Positions 18,020-28,137 of a stretch of 64,000 nt of DNA are shown piece after piece. The position numbers and the translations under genes are program-made. The first letter of the stretch is position 1. Each line of letters starts with the position of its first letter. The notes under the pieces were generated by a model. It had not been told where the DNA came from. It searched no databases and saw only the letters and a program-made list of their open reading frames with translations. The DNA is from Xenophilus azovorans DSM 13620. Its GTDB lineage: Bacteria > Pseudomonadota > Gammaproteobacteria > Burkholderiales > Burkholderiaceae_C. The stretch covers positions 62,001 through 126,000 of the forward strand of contig NZ_JQKD01000016.1 of assembly GCF_000745855.1 (NCBI RefSeq), read 5' to 3'.

Positions 18020-19584
18020 GTACCGGCCAGGCGGCGGGCATCCGGGCGCCCCTGTACATCCGGATGCACGAGGCCGACAACGTCGCCATCGTGGCCAACG
18101 ACGGCGGCCTGCCGGCCGGCACCGTGTTCCCCTGCGGCCTGACGCTGGTGGACAAGGTGCCGCAGGCGCACAAGGTGGCGCTGGCGGACATCCCCGAGGG
18201 TGCGCCGGTGCGCCGCTACGGCGTGGCCATCGGCTACGCGCTGAAGGACCTGCCGCGCGGCAGCTGGGTGCACGAGCGCCTGCTGCGCATGCCCGAGGCG
18301 CGCGCGCTGGAGGGCCTGCCCATCGCCACCGTGCGGCCGCCCGTGCAGCCGCCGCTGGAGGGCTTCACCTTCGAGGGCTACCGCAACGCGGACGGCTCGG
18401 TCGGCACGCGCAACATCCTGGCCATCACGCAGACCGTGCAGTGCGTGGCCGGCGTGACGGCATACGCCGTGCAGCGCATCAAGGCCGAACTGCTGCCCCG
18501 CTACCCGAACGTCGACGACGTGGTGGCGCTGGAGCACGGCTACGGCTGCGGCGTGGCCATCGACGCGCCCGACGCCGCGGTGCCGATCCGCACGCTGCGC
18601 AACATCAGCCTGAACCCGAACTTCGGCGGCGAGCTGATGGTCGTCAGCCTGGGCTGCGAGAAGCTGCAGCCCGAGCGGCTGCTGCCGCCGGACGCGATCC
18701 CGCTGGCCGCGGACGCGCCGGCGCCGGACGTGGTCTGCCTGCAGGACGAGGGGCACGTCGGCTTCATGTCGATGGTCGACTCGATCCTGCGCCAGGCCGA
18801 GACGCACCTGGCGCGCCTGGACGCCCGGCGGCGCGAGACGGTGCCCGCCAGCGAGCTGGTGGTGGGCGTGCAGTGCGGCGGCAGCGACGCCTTCAGCGGC
18901 GTGACGGCCAACCCCGCGGTGGGCTTCTGCACCGACCTGCTGGTGCGCGCCGGCGCCACCGTGATGTTCAGCGAGGTGACCGAGGTGCGCGACGGCATCG
19001 ACCAGCTCACCGCGCGCGCCGCCACGCCCGAGGTGGCGCAGGCCATGATCGAGCAGATGGCCTGGTACGACGCCTACCTCGCCCGGGGCCGCGTGGACCG
19101 CAGCGCCAACACCACGCCCGGCAACAAGAAGGGGGGCCTGTCCAACATCGTCGAGAAGGCGATGGGCTCCATCGTCAAGAGCGGCAGCGCGCCCATCGCC
19201 GGCGTCGTCGCGCCCGGCGAGAAGGCACGGCGCAAGGGCCTGCTCTACGCCGCCACGCCGGCCTCCGACTTCATCTGCGGCACGCTGCAGCTGGCGGCCG
19301 GCATGAACCTGCACGTGTTCACCACCGGCCGCGGCACCCCCTACGGGCTGGCGCAGGTGCCGGTGATCAAGGTCGCCACGCGCACCGAACTGGCGCGCCG
19401 CTGGCACGACCTGATGGACGTCAACGCCGGCCGCATCGCCGACGGCGAGGCGAGCATCGAGGACGTGGGCTGGGAGCTGTTCCGCCTGATGCTCGAGGTG
19501 GCCAGCGGCCGCCGGAAGACCTGGGCCGAGCAGTGGAAGCTGGCCAACGCGCTGGTGCTGTTCAATCCCGCGCCGGTGACCTGA
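18016..19584 (+). CDS. garD: Galactarate dehydratase
   Basis: At 522 residues this matches GarD, an iron-dependent UxaA-family dehydratase that turns galactarate into 5-keto-4-deoxyglucarate. Typical segments are [16 protein letters not shown] and HKVAL in the SAF-like N-terminal domain, then [25 protein letters not shown] and [11 protein letters not shown] in the catalytic domain. The conserved Cys residues of GYGCG, LGCEK and VQCGGSD are present. It closes the right arm and supplies the substrate of KdgD from the left arm. ATG 18016 overlaps the Bug stop. Confidence 0.93.
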   Translation: MSTGQAAGIRAPLYIRMHEADNVAIVANDGGLPAGTVFPCGLTLVDKVPQAHKVALADIPEGAPVRRYGVAIGYALKDLPRGSWVHERLLRMPEARALEGLPIATVRPPVQPPLEGFTFEGYRNADGSVGTRNILAITQTVQCVAGVTAYAVQRIKAELLPRYPNVDDVVALEHGYGCGVAIDAPDAAVPIRTLRNISLNPNFGGELMVVSLGCEKLQPERLLPPDAIPLAADAPAPDVVCLQDEGHVGFMSMVDSILRQAETHLARLDARRRETVPASELVVGVQCGGSDAFSGVTANPAVGFCTDLLVRAGATVMFSEVTEVRDGIDQLTARAATPEVAQAMIEQMAWYDAYLARGRVDRSANTTPGNKKGGLSNIVEKAMGSIVKSGSAPIAGVVAPGEKARRKGLLYAATPASDFICGTLQLAAGMNLHVFTTGRGTPYGLAQVPVIKVATRTELARRWHDLMDVNAGRIADGEASIEDVGWELFRLMLEVASGRRKTWAEQWKLANALVLFNPAPVT

Positions 19585-19623
19585 GAAGGCGCGGACGCAT
19601 CCCGTCGCGGCGGGGGCCGCCGA

Positions 19624-19629
19624 TAGAAT
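19624..19629 (+). promoter_or_regulatory. Candidate -10 element of psd promoter
   Basis: TAGAAT within CGATAGAATC stands 30 bp before the preferred psd start. The -35 region is poor. The predicted start point near 19636 makes TTG 19639 unlikely as the initiation codon. Confidence 0.4.
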
Positions 19630-19659
19630 CGCCCACCTTTGGCCGCCCCCGAACCGACC

Positions 19660-20532
19660 TTGTCCGACCGCCTCTCCGTCCTGCCGCAGTACCTGTATCC
19701 GAAGAAGGGGCTGACCTCGTTCGCCGGGTGGGTGGCGCGCGGCGAGCACGGCGCGGTCACCACGGCCATCATCCGCCGCTTCGTGCGCAAGTACGGCGTC
19801 GACATGGGCGAGGCGGCCGAGTCCGACATCGCCCGCTACGCCAGCTTCAACGACTTCTTCACCCGCGCCCTGAAGCCCGGCGCCCGCCCCATCGCCGATG
19901 CGCCGCTGGTGTGCCCGGTGGACGGCGCCATCAGCCAGTTCGGCCGCATCGAGGGCGACCAGATCTTCCAGGCCAAGGGCCACCGCTACACCGCCACCGC
20001 CCTGCTGGCCGGCGACGCGGCGCTGGCGCAGCGCTTCCGCGACGGCAGCTTCGCCACGCTGTACCTGAGCCCGCGCGACTACCACCGCATCCACATGCCC
20101 TGCGACGGCCGCCTGCTGCGCATGAGCTACGTGCCGGGCGAGCTGTTCTCGGTCAACCCCGTCACGGCGCGCGGCGTGCCCGGGCTGTTCGCCCGCAACG
20201 AGCGCGTCGTGTGCCTGTTCGAGTCGGCCGGGCACGGTCCCTTCGTGCTGGTGCTGGTGGGCGCGACCATCGTGGGCAGCATGGCCACGGTGTGGCACGG
20301 CGTGGTCAACCCGCCGCGCGGCGGCCAGGTGCGCGAATGGCGCTACGAGGACCAGGACATCACGCTGGCGAAGGGCCAGGAGATGGGCCGCTTCCTGCTC
20401 GGCTCGACGGTGGTGCTGCTGTTCCCCGCCCCCGCGCTGGCCTTCAACCCGGACTGGGCGCCGGGCCGCGCCGTCCGTCTGGGCGAATGCATGGCCGGCA
20501 TGGCGGGCGCGCCGTCAAGTCCGGCCGGCTGA
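19660..20532 (+). CDS. psd: Phosphatidylserine decarboxylase proenzyme
   Basis: This membrane-associated enzyme makes phosphatidylethanolamine. Self-cleavage at LLGS in the C-terminal region produces the pyruvoyl prosthetic group. The conserved LYLSPRDYHRIHMP histidines and the VDG near residue 85 are visible. From TTG 19660 the protein starts SDRLSVLPQYL, the usual start of beta-proteobacterial Psd, giving 290 residues. An in-frame TTG at 19639 would add seven residues but sits at the predicted transcription start. No pssA gene is adjacent. Confidence 0.92.
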   Translation: MSDRLSVLPQYLYPKKGLTSFAGWVARGEHGAVTTAIIRRFVRKYGVDMGEAAESDIARYASFNDFFTRALKPGARPIADAPLVCPVDGAISQFGRIEGDQIFQAKGHRYTATALLAGDAALAQRFRDGSFATLYLSPRDYHRIHMPCDGRLLRMSYVPGELFSVNPVTARGVPGLFARNERVVCLFESAGHGPFVLVLVGATIVGSMATVWHGVVNPPRGGQVREWRYEDQDITLAKGQEMGRFLLGSTVVLLFPAPALAFNPDWAPGRAVRLGECMAGMAGAPSSPAG

Positions 20533-20576
20533 TCTGAGGCTTGCACGCCACAACCCGCTCCGTACCTGCACGGCCA

Positions 20577-20593
20577 GCTACGAAACTTGTAGC
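20577..20593. repeat. 17-bp palindromic element, copy 1
   Basis: GCTACGAAACTTGTAGC has 5-bp perfect arms. The same architecture recurs at 25547 (GCTATGAAATCCATAGC; 12 of 17 bases identical, arms compensated). It lies upstream of the HxlR-like gene, so it could instead be that regulator's own operator. Confidence 0.45.
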
Positions 20594-20662
20594 ATCCCGG
20601 ATGCCGCGCCCCAAAGAGGCGCTCCGCCCCCGGCGCGCACGACACAACGAGGAGATGTCCTG

Positions 20663-21001
20663 ATGAGCAGCAAGGAGAACACGGCCATCAGCCAGTTGCT
20701 GGCACTGCTGGAGGCCCGCTACGCGCTGCGCGTGCTGTGGGCCCTGCGCGATGGCCATCCGCAGACGTTCCGGCTGCTCCAGGACAGCGTGGGCGGCATC
20801 ACGCCCAACACCCTCAACACCCGCATCAAGGAACTGCGCGAGGCCGGCCTGCTCGGCCACGGCAGCGACGGCTACTGCCTCACCCTGGCCGGGCAGGACC
20901 TGCTCAAGCGCCTGTCGGACCTGCAGGCCTTCGCCAGCAAGTGGCAGGTGGCGCAGGTGCACCGCAGGGAGCCGGCGCCGCTGCCGGCCAAGGTCGGCTG
21001 A
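20663..21001 (+). CDS. Small HxlR-like winged-helix regulator
   Basis: A 112-residue protein consisting of one winged-helix domain: ISQLLALLEARYALRVLWAL, then the recognition segment GITPNTLNTRIKELREAGLL and a wing ending in GYCLTLAGQDLL. This is the layout of HxlR-type regulators, though the N-terminal Cys common in that family is missing, so a redox role is unlikely. ATG 20663 follows a GAGGAG ribosome site. It is flanked by psd and an FKBP gene; no target is evident. Confidence 0.78.
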   Translation: MSSKENTAISQLLALLEARYALRVLWALRDGHPQTFRLLQDSVGGITPNTLNTRIKELREAGLLGHGSDGYCLTLAGQDLLKRLSDLQAFASKWQVAQVHRREPAPLPAKVG

Positions 21002-21108
21002 GGCGCGGCGGCGGCGCGCCTCGCTACACTGCGCGGCCCGTGCCCGGCATGGCGCCACGCCATCGCCGCGCGATCCTTCCCGCCCCCTGCCCCCTGAGGA
21101 GCCCGCCC

Positions 21109-21456
21109 ATGCCCACCACCCCTTCCGGCCTGCAGTACGAGGACACCGTCGTCGGCGACGGCGCCGAGGCCCAGCCCGGCCACCACGTGCACGTCCACTA
21201 CACCGGCTGGCTCTACAACGACGGCCAGCAGGGCGCCAAGTTCGACTCCAGCCGCGACCGCGGCCAGCCCTTCTCCTTCCCGCTCGGCGCCGGCCACGTC
21301 ATCAAGGGCTGGGACGAGGGCGTCGCCGGCATGAAGGTCGGCGGCCAGCGCACGCTCATCATCCCGCCCGGCCTGGGCTACGGCGCCCGCGGCGCCGGCG
21401 GCGTCATCCCGCCCAACGCGACCCTCAAGTTCGACGTCGAACTCCTCGGCGTCTGA
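21109..21456 (+). CDS. FKBP-type peptidyl-prolyl isomerase
   Basis: This compact 115-residue cytosolic FKBP has the family core: VHYTGWL, KFDSSRDRGQPFSF, GHVIKGWDEGVAGMKVGG and IPPGLGYG. It accelerates cis/trans isomerisation of prolyl bonds. No signal peptide or extra chaperone domain is present, so it corresponds to the minimal FkpA-C-domain/FKBP12-like type. ATG 21109 is preceded by TGAGGAGC. It lies just upstream of the heat-shock genes but has its own promoter context. Confidence 0.92.
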   Translation: MPTTPSGLQYEDTVVGDGAEAQPGHHVHVHYTGWLYNDGQQGAKFDSSRDRGQPFSFPLGAGHVIKGWDEGVAGMKVGGQRTLIIPPGLGYGARGAGGVIPPNATLKFDVELLGV

Positions 21457-21549
21457 CCCGCCCGGGCCCGGCCCGGACGCCCCCGTCCCCACCCCATCGG
21501 CGGCGCGCTTTCCATTGGAAATTTCAAGCGCGCCGGCCGGCGCTGCGCC

Positions 21550-21577
21550 CTTGAAAAAGACCCTGCGGGCCCCAGGT
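21550..21577 (+). promoter_or_regulatory. Sigma-32 heat-shock promoter of grpE
   Basis: CTTGAAA (21550-21556), 13 bp, then CCCCAGGT (21570-21577), close to the sigma-32 consensus CTTGAAA-N11-15-CCCCATNT. It lies 42 bp before the grpE start. Confidence 0.75.
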
Positions 21578-21618
21578 GGTCGGCAACCCCGTTTCCAGAC
21601 CTCTTTTCCCCAGACCAC

Positions 21619-22185
21619 ATGACGGAGAACACCCCCCCGCACACCGACCAGCCCGGCACCGCCCGCAGCCCTGAAGAACAGGAGGCGGCGCAGGCCGCCA
21701 GCGAGGCCGATGCGCAGGCCCAGGCCGTGAACCTCCAGGCCGAACTGGATGAACTGAAGGCGAAGAACGCCGAACTGGCCGACCAGTACCTGCGCGCCCA
21801 GGCCGAGGCGCAGAACGCCCGCCGCCGCGCCGAGGACGAGGTCTCCAAGGCCCGCAAGTTCGCGCTCGAAGGCTTCGCCGAGAGCCTGCTGCCCGTGCTG
21901 GACAGCCTGGAGGCCGGCCTGGCGGTCAAGGAAGCCACCAACGAGCAGATCCGCGAGGGCGCCGAGGCCACGCTGCGCCAGCTCAGGAGCGCGCTGGAGC
22001 GCAACAAGGTGATCGAGGTCGCGCCCGCCGTGGGCGCCAGGTTCGACCCGCACCTGCACCAGGCCATCTCGATGGTGCCGGCCGAGCAGGAGGCCAACAC
22101 CGTGGTGAGCGTGCTGCAGAAGGGCTACACCATCGCCGAGCGCGTGCTGCGCCCGGCCCTGGTCATGGTGGCGGCCCCCAGGTAA
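21619..22185 (+). CDS. grpE: Nucleotide exchange factor GrpE
   Basis: The 188-residue protein has a Glu/Ala-rich N-terminal region, a long coiled coil (about residues 35-90, including [19 protein letters not shown]) and the C-terminal beta-wing with HLHQAISMV and [17 protein letters not shown]. It releases ADP from DnaK. It is the first gene of grpE-dnaK-dnaJ and has a good sigma-32 promoter. Confidence 0.96.
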   Translation: MTENTPPHTDQPGTARSPEEQEAAQAASEADAQAQAVNLQAELDELKAKNAELADQYLRAQAEAQNARRRAEDEVSKARKFALEGFAESLLPVLDSLEAGLAVKEATNEQIREGAEATLRQLRSALERNKVIEVAPAVGARFDPHLHQAISMVPAEQEANTVVSVLQKGYTIAERVLRPALVMVAAPR

Positions 22186-22290
22186 GGCACAGGCTGCACA
22201 CAGGAAATTCCCTGGCGAGTCCTTGAATACCCCAGGGTTATCCACACGTTCATCCACAACCCCATTCATCGCATTCAGGAGCACAACGAC

Positions 22291-24240
<1,950 letters not shown>

Positions 24241-24257
24241 CCAGGCGGCTTTGACGA

Positions 24258-24292
24258 GGCTGGGGCTCCCGCAACGGGGCCCCGGCCTTTTT
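24258..24292 (+). terminator. Intrinsic terminator between dnaK and dnaJ
   Basis: A 12-bp stem (GGCTGGGGCTCC / GGGGCCCCGGCC, two G-U pairs) with loop CGCAAC is followed by TTTTTGCTTTT. It would attenuate read-through from dnaK into dnaJ, which starts 35 bp further on. Confidence 0.8.
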
Positions 24293-24326
24293 GCTTTTCC
24301 ACCAGCCCGTTGCAGACGAAGACCCC

Positions 24327-25466
24327 ATGGCAACCAAACGCGACTACTACGAAGTCCTCGGCGTTCCCAAGAACGCCAGCGATGACGAGATCAAGAAGGC
24401 CTATCGCAAGCTGGCGATGAAGTACCACCCCGACCGCAACCAGGGGGATGCCGCCGCCGGCGCCGAGGCGAAGTTCAAGGAGGCCAAGGAAGCCTACGAG
24501 ATGCTGTCCGACGGACAGAAGCGCGCGGCCTACGACCAGTTCGGCCATGCCGGCGTGGATCCGAACATGCGCGGCGGCATGGGCGGCGCCGACGGCTTCG
24601 GCGGCTTCGCCGAGGCCTTCGGCGACATCTTCGGCGACGTGTTCGGCGGCGGCGGCAGCCGGCGCGGCGGCGGCCGGCAGGTGTTCCGCGGCAGCGACCT
24701 GAGCTACGCGATGGAGATCACGCTGGAGGAAGCGGCCGAGGGCAAGGAGGCGCAGATCCGCATCCCGAGCTGGGACGACTGCGGCACCTGCCACGGCAGC
24801 GGCGCCAAGCCGGGCACCAAGCCCATCACCTGCACCACCTGCCATGGCGCCGGCGCGGTGCAGATGCGCCAGGGCTTCTTCAGCGTGCAGCAGACCTGCC
24901 CGCAGTGCCGCGGCACCGGCAAGATCATCCCCGAGCCCTGCCCCACCTGCCACGGCCAGGGCAAGATCAAGAACAACAAGACGCTGGAGGTGAAGATCCC
25001 CGCCGGCATCGACGACGGCATGCGCATCCGCAGCACCGGCAACGGCGAGCCGGGCACCAACGGCGGGCCGCCGGGCGACCTGTACATCGAGATCCGCGTG
25101 AAGAAGCACGAGGTCTTCGAGCGCGACGGCGACGACCTGCACTGCGTGGTGCCGGTGAGCATCACCACCGCGGCGCTGGGCGGCGAGATCAAGGTGCCCA
25201 CGCTCACGGGCATGGCGGCCATCGACATCCCGGACGGCACGCAGAGCGGCAAGCAGTTCCGCCTGCGCGGCAAGGGCATCAAGGGTGTGCGCTCCAGCTA
25301 CCCCGGCGACCTGTACTGCCACGTGCGCATCGAAACGCCCGTCAAGCTCACCGAGCACCAGCGCAAGCTGCTCAAGGAGCTGGACGATTCGCTCAGGAAG
25401 GGCGGCACCAAGCACAGCCCCAACGAGAAGGGCTGGTTCGACCGGGCCAAGGAGTTCTTCAACTGA
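24327..25466 (+). CDS. dnaJ: Co-chaperone DnaJ (Hsp40)
   Basis: The 379-residue protein starts at ATG 24327. It has the J domain with YHPDRN, a Gly/Phe region ([16 protein letters not shown]), four zinc-finger repeats ([32 protein letters not shown]) and the C-terminal substrate-binding domain with GDLYCHV. It stimulates DnaK ATP hydrolysis. A strong terminator sits between dnaK and dnaJ, so dnaJ is expressed by partial read-through or its own start. Confidence 0.97.
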   Translation: MATKRDYYEVLGVPKNASDDEIKKAYRKLAMKYHPDRNQGDAAAGAEAKFKEAKEAYEMLSDGQKRAAYDQFGHAGVDPNMRGGMGGADGFGGFAEAFGDIFGDVFGGGGSRRGGGRQVFRGSDLSYAMEITLEEAAEGKEAQIRIPSWDDCGTCHGSGAKPGTKPITCTTCHGAGAVQMRQGFFSVQQTCPQCRGTGKIIPEPCPTCHGQGKIKNNKTLEVKIPAGIDDGMRIRSTGNGEPGTNGGPPGDLYIEIRVKKHEVFERDGDDLHCVVPVSITTAALGGEIKVPTLTGMAAIDIPDGTQSGKQFRLRGKGIKGVRSSYPGDLYCHVRIETPVKLTEHQRKLLKELDDSLRKGGTKHSPNEKGWFDRAKEFFN

Positions 25467-25490
25467 GCGGCGCGCGGCACGACCGCCCCG

Positions 25491-25526
25491 AAGCGCATGA
25501 CGGCCCCAGGCCGCATGCGCTTTTTT
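25491..25526 (+). terminator. Intrinsic terminator after dnaJ
   Basis: Perfect 9-bp stem AAGCGCATG / CATGCGCTT around a GC-rich loop, continuing into TTTTTT and CTTG. It lies 25 bp after the dnaJ stop. Confidence 0.85.
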
Positions 25527-25546
25527 CTTGTCTCCGCCCGTGGGCC

Positions 25547-25563
25547 GCTATGAAATCCATAGC
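25547..25563. repeat. 17-bp palindromic element, copy 2
   Basis: GCTATGAAATCCATAGC has perfect 6-bp arms and the same pattern GCTAYGAAAYNYRTAGC as the element at 20577. It lies just after the dnaJ terminator. Confidence 0.45.
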
Positions 25564-25637
25564 GCACCTGCCCCGCTCCCCGGCGGCTGCGAAATTCGCC
25601 CGGATTATTCCATTGAAACATTCTGAATTATCTCCGG

Positions 25638-25662
25638 ATTGAATTCGAACAAGCAATTCAAT
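25638..25662. promoter_or_regulatory. Inverted repeat upstream of sigma-54 promoter
   Basis: ATTGAATT, nine bases, AATTCAAT: perfect 8-bp arms about 270 bp upstream of the sigma-54 promoter candidate, a distance usual for enhancer-binding activators. It does not match the NtrC consensus closely. Confidence 0.35.
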
Positions 25663-25932
25663 GCGGTCGGCCGAGGCCCGCGTTCTTCCCGACAACGGGA
25701 ATTAGCCGGCGCGCGTTATTCCTTTCCGGCGGGTTGATATAGGTCTTTCAGCCGGGTAATTTAGCCAAGGGCCATCCACACCGCGTCCATCTTCCCGGCG
25801 TGCCGGCGCGGCCTCCGTGGCTCCCGGGCAACGCCCGCTCGCAGAGAGGAAACGGCGGTGCGAATGCGGCCCAGTCCGACTTACAAATTCGTATTCCCGA
25901 AAACGCCGTCCTGGTGCGGGCCCTGCCACGAT

Positions 25933-25948
25933 GGGCACGGCTTTTGCT
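25933..25948 (+). promoter_or_regulatory. Sigma-54 promoter candidate for prkA operon
   Basis: The segment GGGCACGGCTTTTGCT has GG and GC separated by exactly ten bases and matches TGGCACG-N4-TTGCW at all but the first position. The start point would be near 25958. The homologous yeaGH operon of E. coli is known to use sigma-54 under nitrogen starvation. Confidence 0.6.
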
Positions 25949-26183
25949 GACGAAAAAACGCGCCCTCACGGAACTTTTTTGCATGATCGAATTTCCTAAA
26001 AATCGATGCAGCACGACAGGAATTTCCTCGAGGCGCAGTTTGTTCTATGCTGGACTCGTCGGTCTGCCATTGGGAGTTTTTTTCGGGGTACGCAAGCTGT
26101 CATCATCGAAACGCCTCGCACGATGCAGCCTGCCGCCCGGACGCCCGGCGCGCAGCCTTGTTGACTCGTTGGAGGTGTGAACC

Positions 26184-28106
26184 ATGGATGTGATCAGCAA
26201 CTTCACCGCCCGCTACGAGCGCACGCGTGAAGAGGTCCTGTCGCTGCAGGAGTACCTGGACATCTGCAAGCGCGACGCGACCGCCTACGCGACGGCCGCC
26301 GAACGGATGCTCCAGGCCATCGGCGACCCCGAACTGGTCGATACGCGCAACGACCCGCGGCTGTCGCGCATCTTCGCCAACAAGGTCATCAAGATCTACC
26401 CGGCCTTCCGGGAGTTCTACGGCATGGAGGACTCGATCGAGCAGGTCGTCTCCTACTTCCGCCACGCCGCCCAGGGCCTGGAGGAGAAGAAGCAGATCCT
26501 CTACCTGCTCGGCCCGGTAGGCGGGGGCAAGAGCTCCATCGCCGAGCGGCTCAAGCAGCTGATGGAGCATGTGCCCTTCTATGCCATCGAGGGCTCGCCG
26601 GTGAACGAGTCGCCGCTGGGCCTGTTCGACCCGGCCGAGGACGGCGAGATCCTGGAGAAGGAATACGGCATCCCGCGGCGCTACCTGCAGCGCATCCTCT
26701 CGCCCTGGGCGGTCAAGCGCCTGGAGGAGTACGGCGGCGACATCCGCCAGTTCAAGGTGGTCAAGCGCTACCCGTCGGTGCTCAAGCAGATCGCGGTGGC
26801 CAAGACGGAGCCGGGCGACGAGAACAACCAGGACATCTCCTCGCTGGTGGGCAAGGTCGACATCCGCAAGCTGGAGACCTATGCCCAGGACGACCCGGAC
26901 GCCTACAGCTACTCCGGCGGCCTGTGCCTGGCCAACCAGGGCCTGCTGGAGTTCGTGGAGATGTTCAAGGCGCCGATCAAGGTGCTGCACCCGCTGCTGA
27001 CGGCCACGCAGGAGGGCAACTTCAAGGGCACCGAGGGCTTCGGCGCCATCCCCTTCGACGGCATCGTGCTGGCCCACAGCAACGAGAGCGAGTGGAAGAC
27101 CTTCCGCAACAACAAGAACAACGAGGCCTTCCTCGACCGCATCTACATCGTCAAGGTGCCCTACTGCCTGCGCGTGTCCGAAGAGGTGCGCATCTACGAC
27201 AAGCTGGTGCGCAACTCCTCGCTGGCACAGGCACCCTGCGCGCCGGGCACGCTCAGGATGATGGCGCAGTTCTCGGTGCTCACGCGGCTGAAGGAGCCCG
27301 AGAACTCCAGCATCTTCAGCAAGATGCAGGTCTACGACGGCGAGAGCCTGAAGGACACCGACCCCAAGGCCAAGTCGATCCAGGAGTACCGCGACTACGC
27401 GGGCGTGGACGAGGGCATGGCGGGCGTGTCCACCCGCTTCGCCTTCAAGATCATCTCCAAGGTCTTCAACTTCGACAGCACCGAGGTGGCGGCCAATCCG
27501 GTGCACCTGATGTACGTGCTGGAGCAGCAGATCGAGCGCGAGCAGTTCCCGCCCGAGACGGAGCAGAAGTTCATCGGCTACATCAAGGAGCTGCTGGCGC
27601 CGCGCTACGCGGAGTTCATCGGCAAGGAGATCCAGACCGCCTACCTCGAAAGCTACAGCGAGTACGGCCAGAACATCTTCGACCGCTACGTGACCTACGC
27701 CGACTACTGGATCCAGGACCAGGAGTACCGCGACGTGGACACCGGCGAGGTGTTCGACCGCGCCGCGCTCAACGCCGAGCTGGAGAAGATCGAGAAGCCC
27801 GCCGGCATCGCCAACCCGAAGGACTTCCGCAACGAGATCGTCAACTTCGTGCTGCGCGCCCGCGCCGGCAACAGCGGGCGCAACCCGCTGTGGACCAGCT
27901 ACGAGAAGCTGCGCTCGGTGATCGAGAAGAAGATGTTCTCCAACACCGAGGAGCTGCTGCCCGTCATCAGCTTCAACGCCAAGAGCAGCGCCGACGAACA
28001 GAAGAAGCACGAGGACTTCGTCACCCGCATGGTCGAGAAGGGCTACACGCCCAAGCAGGTGCGCCTGCTGTGCGAGTGGTACCTGCGCGTGAGAAAGAGC
28101 TCGTGA
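26184..28106 (+). CDS. prkA: PrkA/YeaG serine protein kinase (AAA+-like)
   Basis: The 640-residue protein has the length and domain order of E. coli YeaG. An N-terminal AAA-type domain carries the Walker A sequence LLGPVGGGKSSIAERL near residue 110. It is followed by the segments YEGSPVNESPLGLF-like AIEGSPVNESPLG, GGLCLANQGLLEFVEMFKA, and a C-terminal PrkA kinase-like region ending in RKSS. YeaG-type proteins are linked to stress and nitrogen-starvation survival; kinase or protease activity has been reported for homologues. It is first of three genes with DUF444 and SpoVR, a widely conserved trio. It follows a long leader with a sigma-54 promoter candidate. Confidence 0.93.
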   Translation: MDVISNFTARYERTREEVLSLQEYLDICKRDATAYATAAERMLQAIGDPELVDTRNDPRLSRIFANKVIKIYPAFREFYGMEDSIEQVVSYFRHAAQGLEEKKQILYLLGPVGGGKSSIAERLKQLMEHVPFYAIEGSPVNESPLGLFDPAEDGEILEKEYGIPRRYLQRILSPWAVKRLEEYGGDIRQFKVVKRYPSVLKQIAVAKTEPGDENNQDISSLVGKVDIRKLETYAQDDPDAYSYSGGLCLANQGLLEFVEMFKAPIKVLHPLLTATQEGNFKGTEGFGAIPFDGIVLAHSNESEWKTFRNNKNNEAFLDRIYIVKVPYCLRVSEEVRIYDKLVRNSSLAQAPCAPGTLRMMAQFSVLTRLKEPENSSIFSKMQVYDGESLKDTDPKAKSIQEYRDYAGVDEGMAGVSTRFAFKIISKVFNFDSTEVAANPVHLMYVLEQQIEREQFPPETEQKFIGYIKELLAPRYAEFIGKEIQTAYLESYSEYGQNIFDRYVTYADYWIQDQEYRDVDTGEVFDRAALNAELEKIEKPAGIANPKDFRNEIVNFVLRARAGNSGRNPLWTSYEKLRSVIEKKMFSNTEELLPVISFNAKSSADEQKKHEDFVTRMVEKGYTPKQVRLLCEWYLRVRKSS

Positions 28107-28137
28107 GTTCCGGCAGGCATTCCAGGGAGTAACCGCC

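Larger units (their letters stand above)
25467..26183. other. Gene-free, comparatively A+T-rich leader before prkA
   Basis: No credible gene was found here. The stretch holds the dnaJ terminator, a 17-bp palindromic element, an inverted repeat (ATTGAATT-N9-AATTCAAT), a sigma-54 promoter candidate and a 225-base presumed 5' leader of prkA. Base composition is clearly less G+C-rich than the flanking genes. Confidence 0.6.

Noticed and set aside
20577-20593. Calling GCTACGAAACTTGTAGC firmly an HxlR operator
   Set aside because: A second copy of the same pattern lies after dnaJ, away from any HxlR gene, so a dispersed repeat explains it equally well.
22222-22263. Possible sigma-32 promoter for dnaK (CTTGAA ... 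CCCCATT)
   Set aside because: The two elements are about 32 bp apart, far beyond the 11-15 bp needed.
25983-26180. Small open frame of 65 codons directly before prkA
   Set aside because: No ribosome site, atypical composition, no recognisable family, and it lies in the presumed leader of the sigma-54 promoter.
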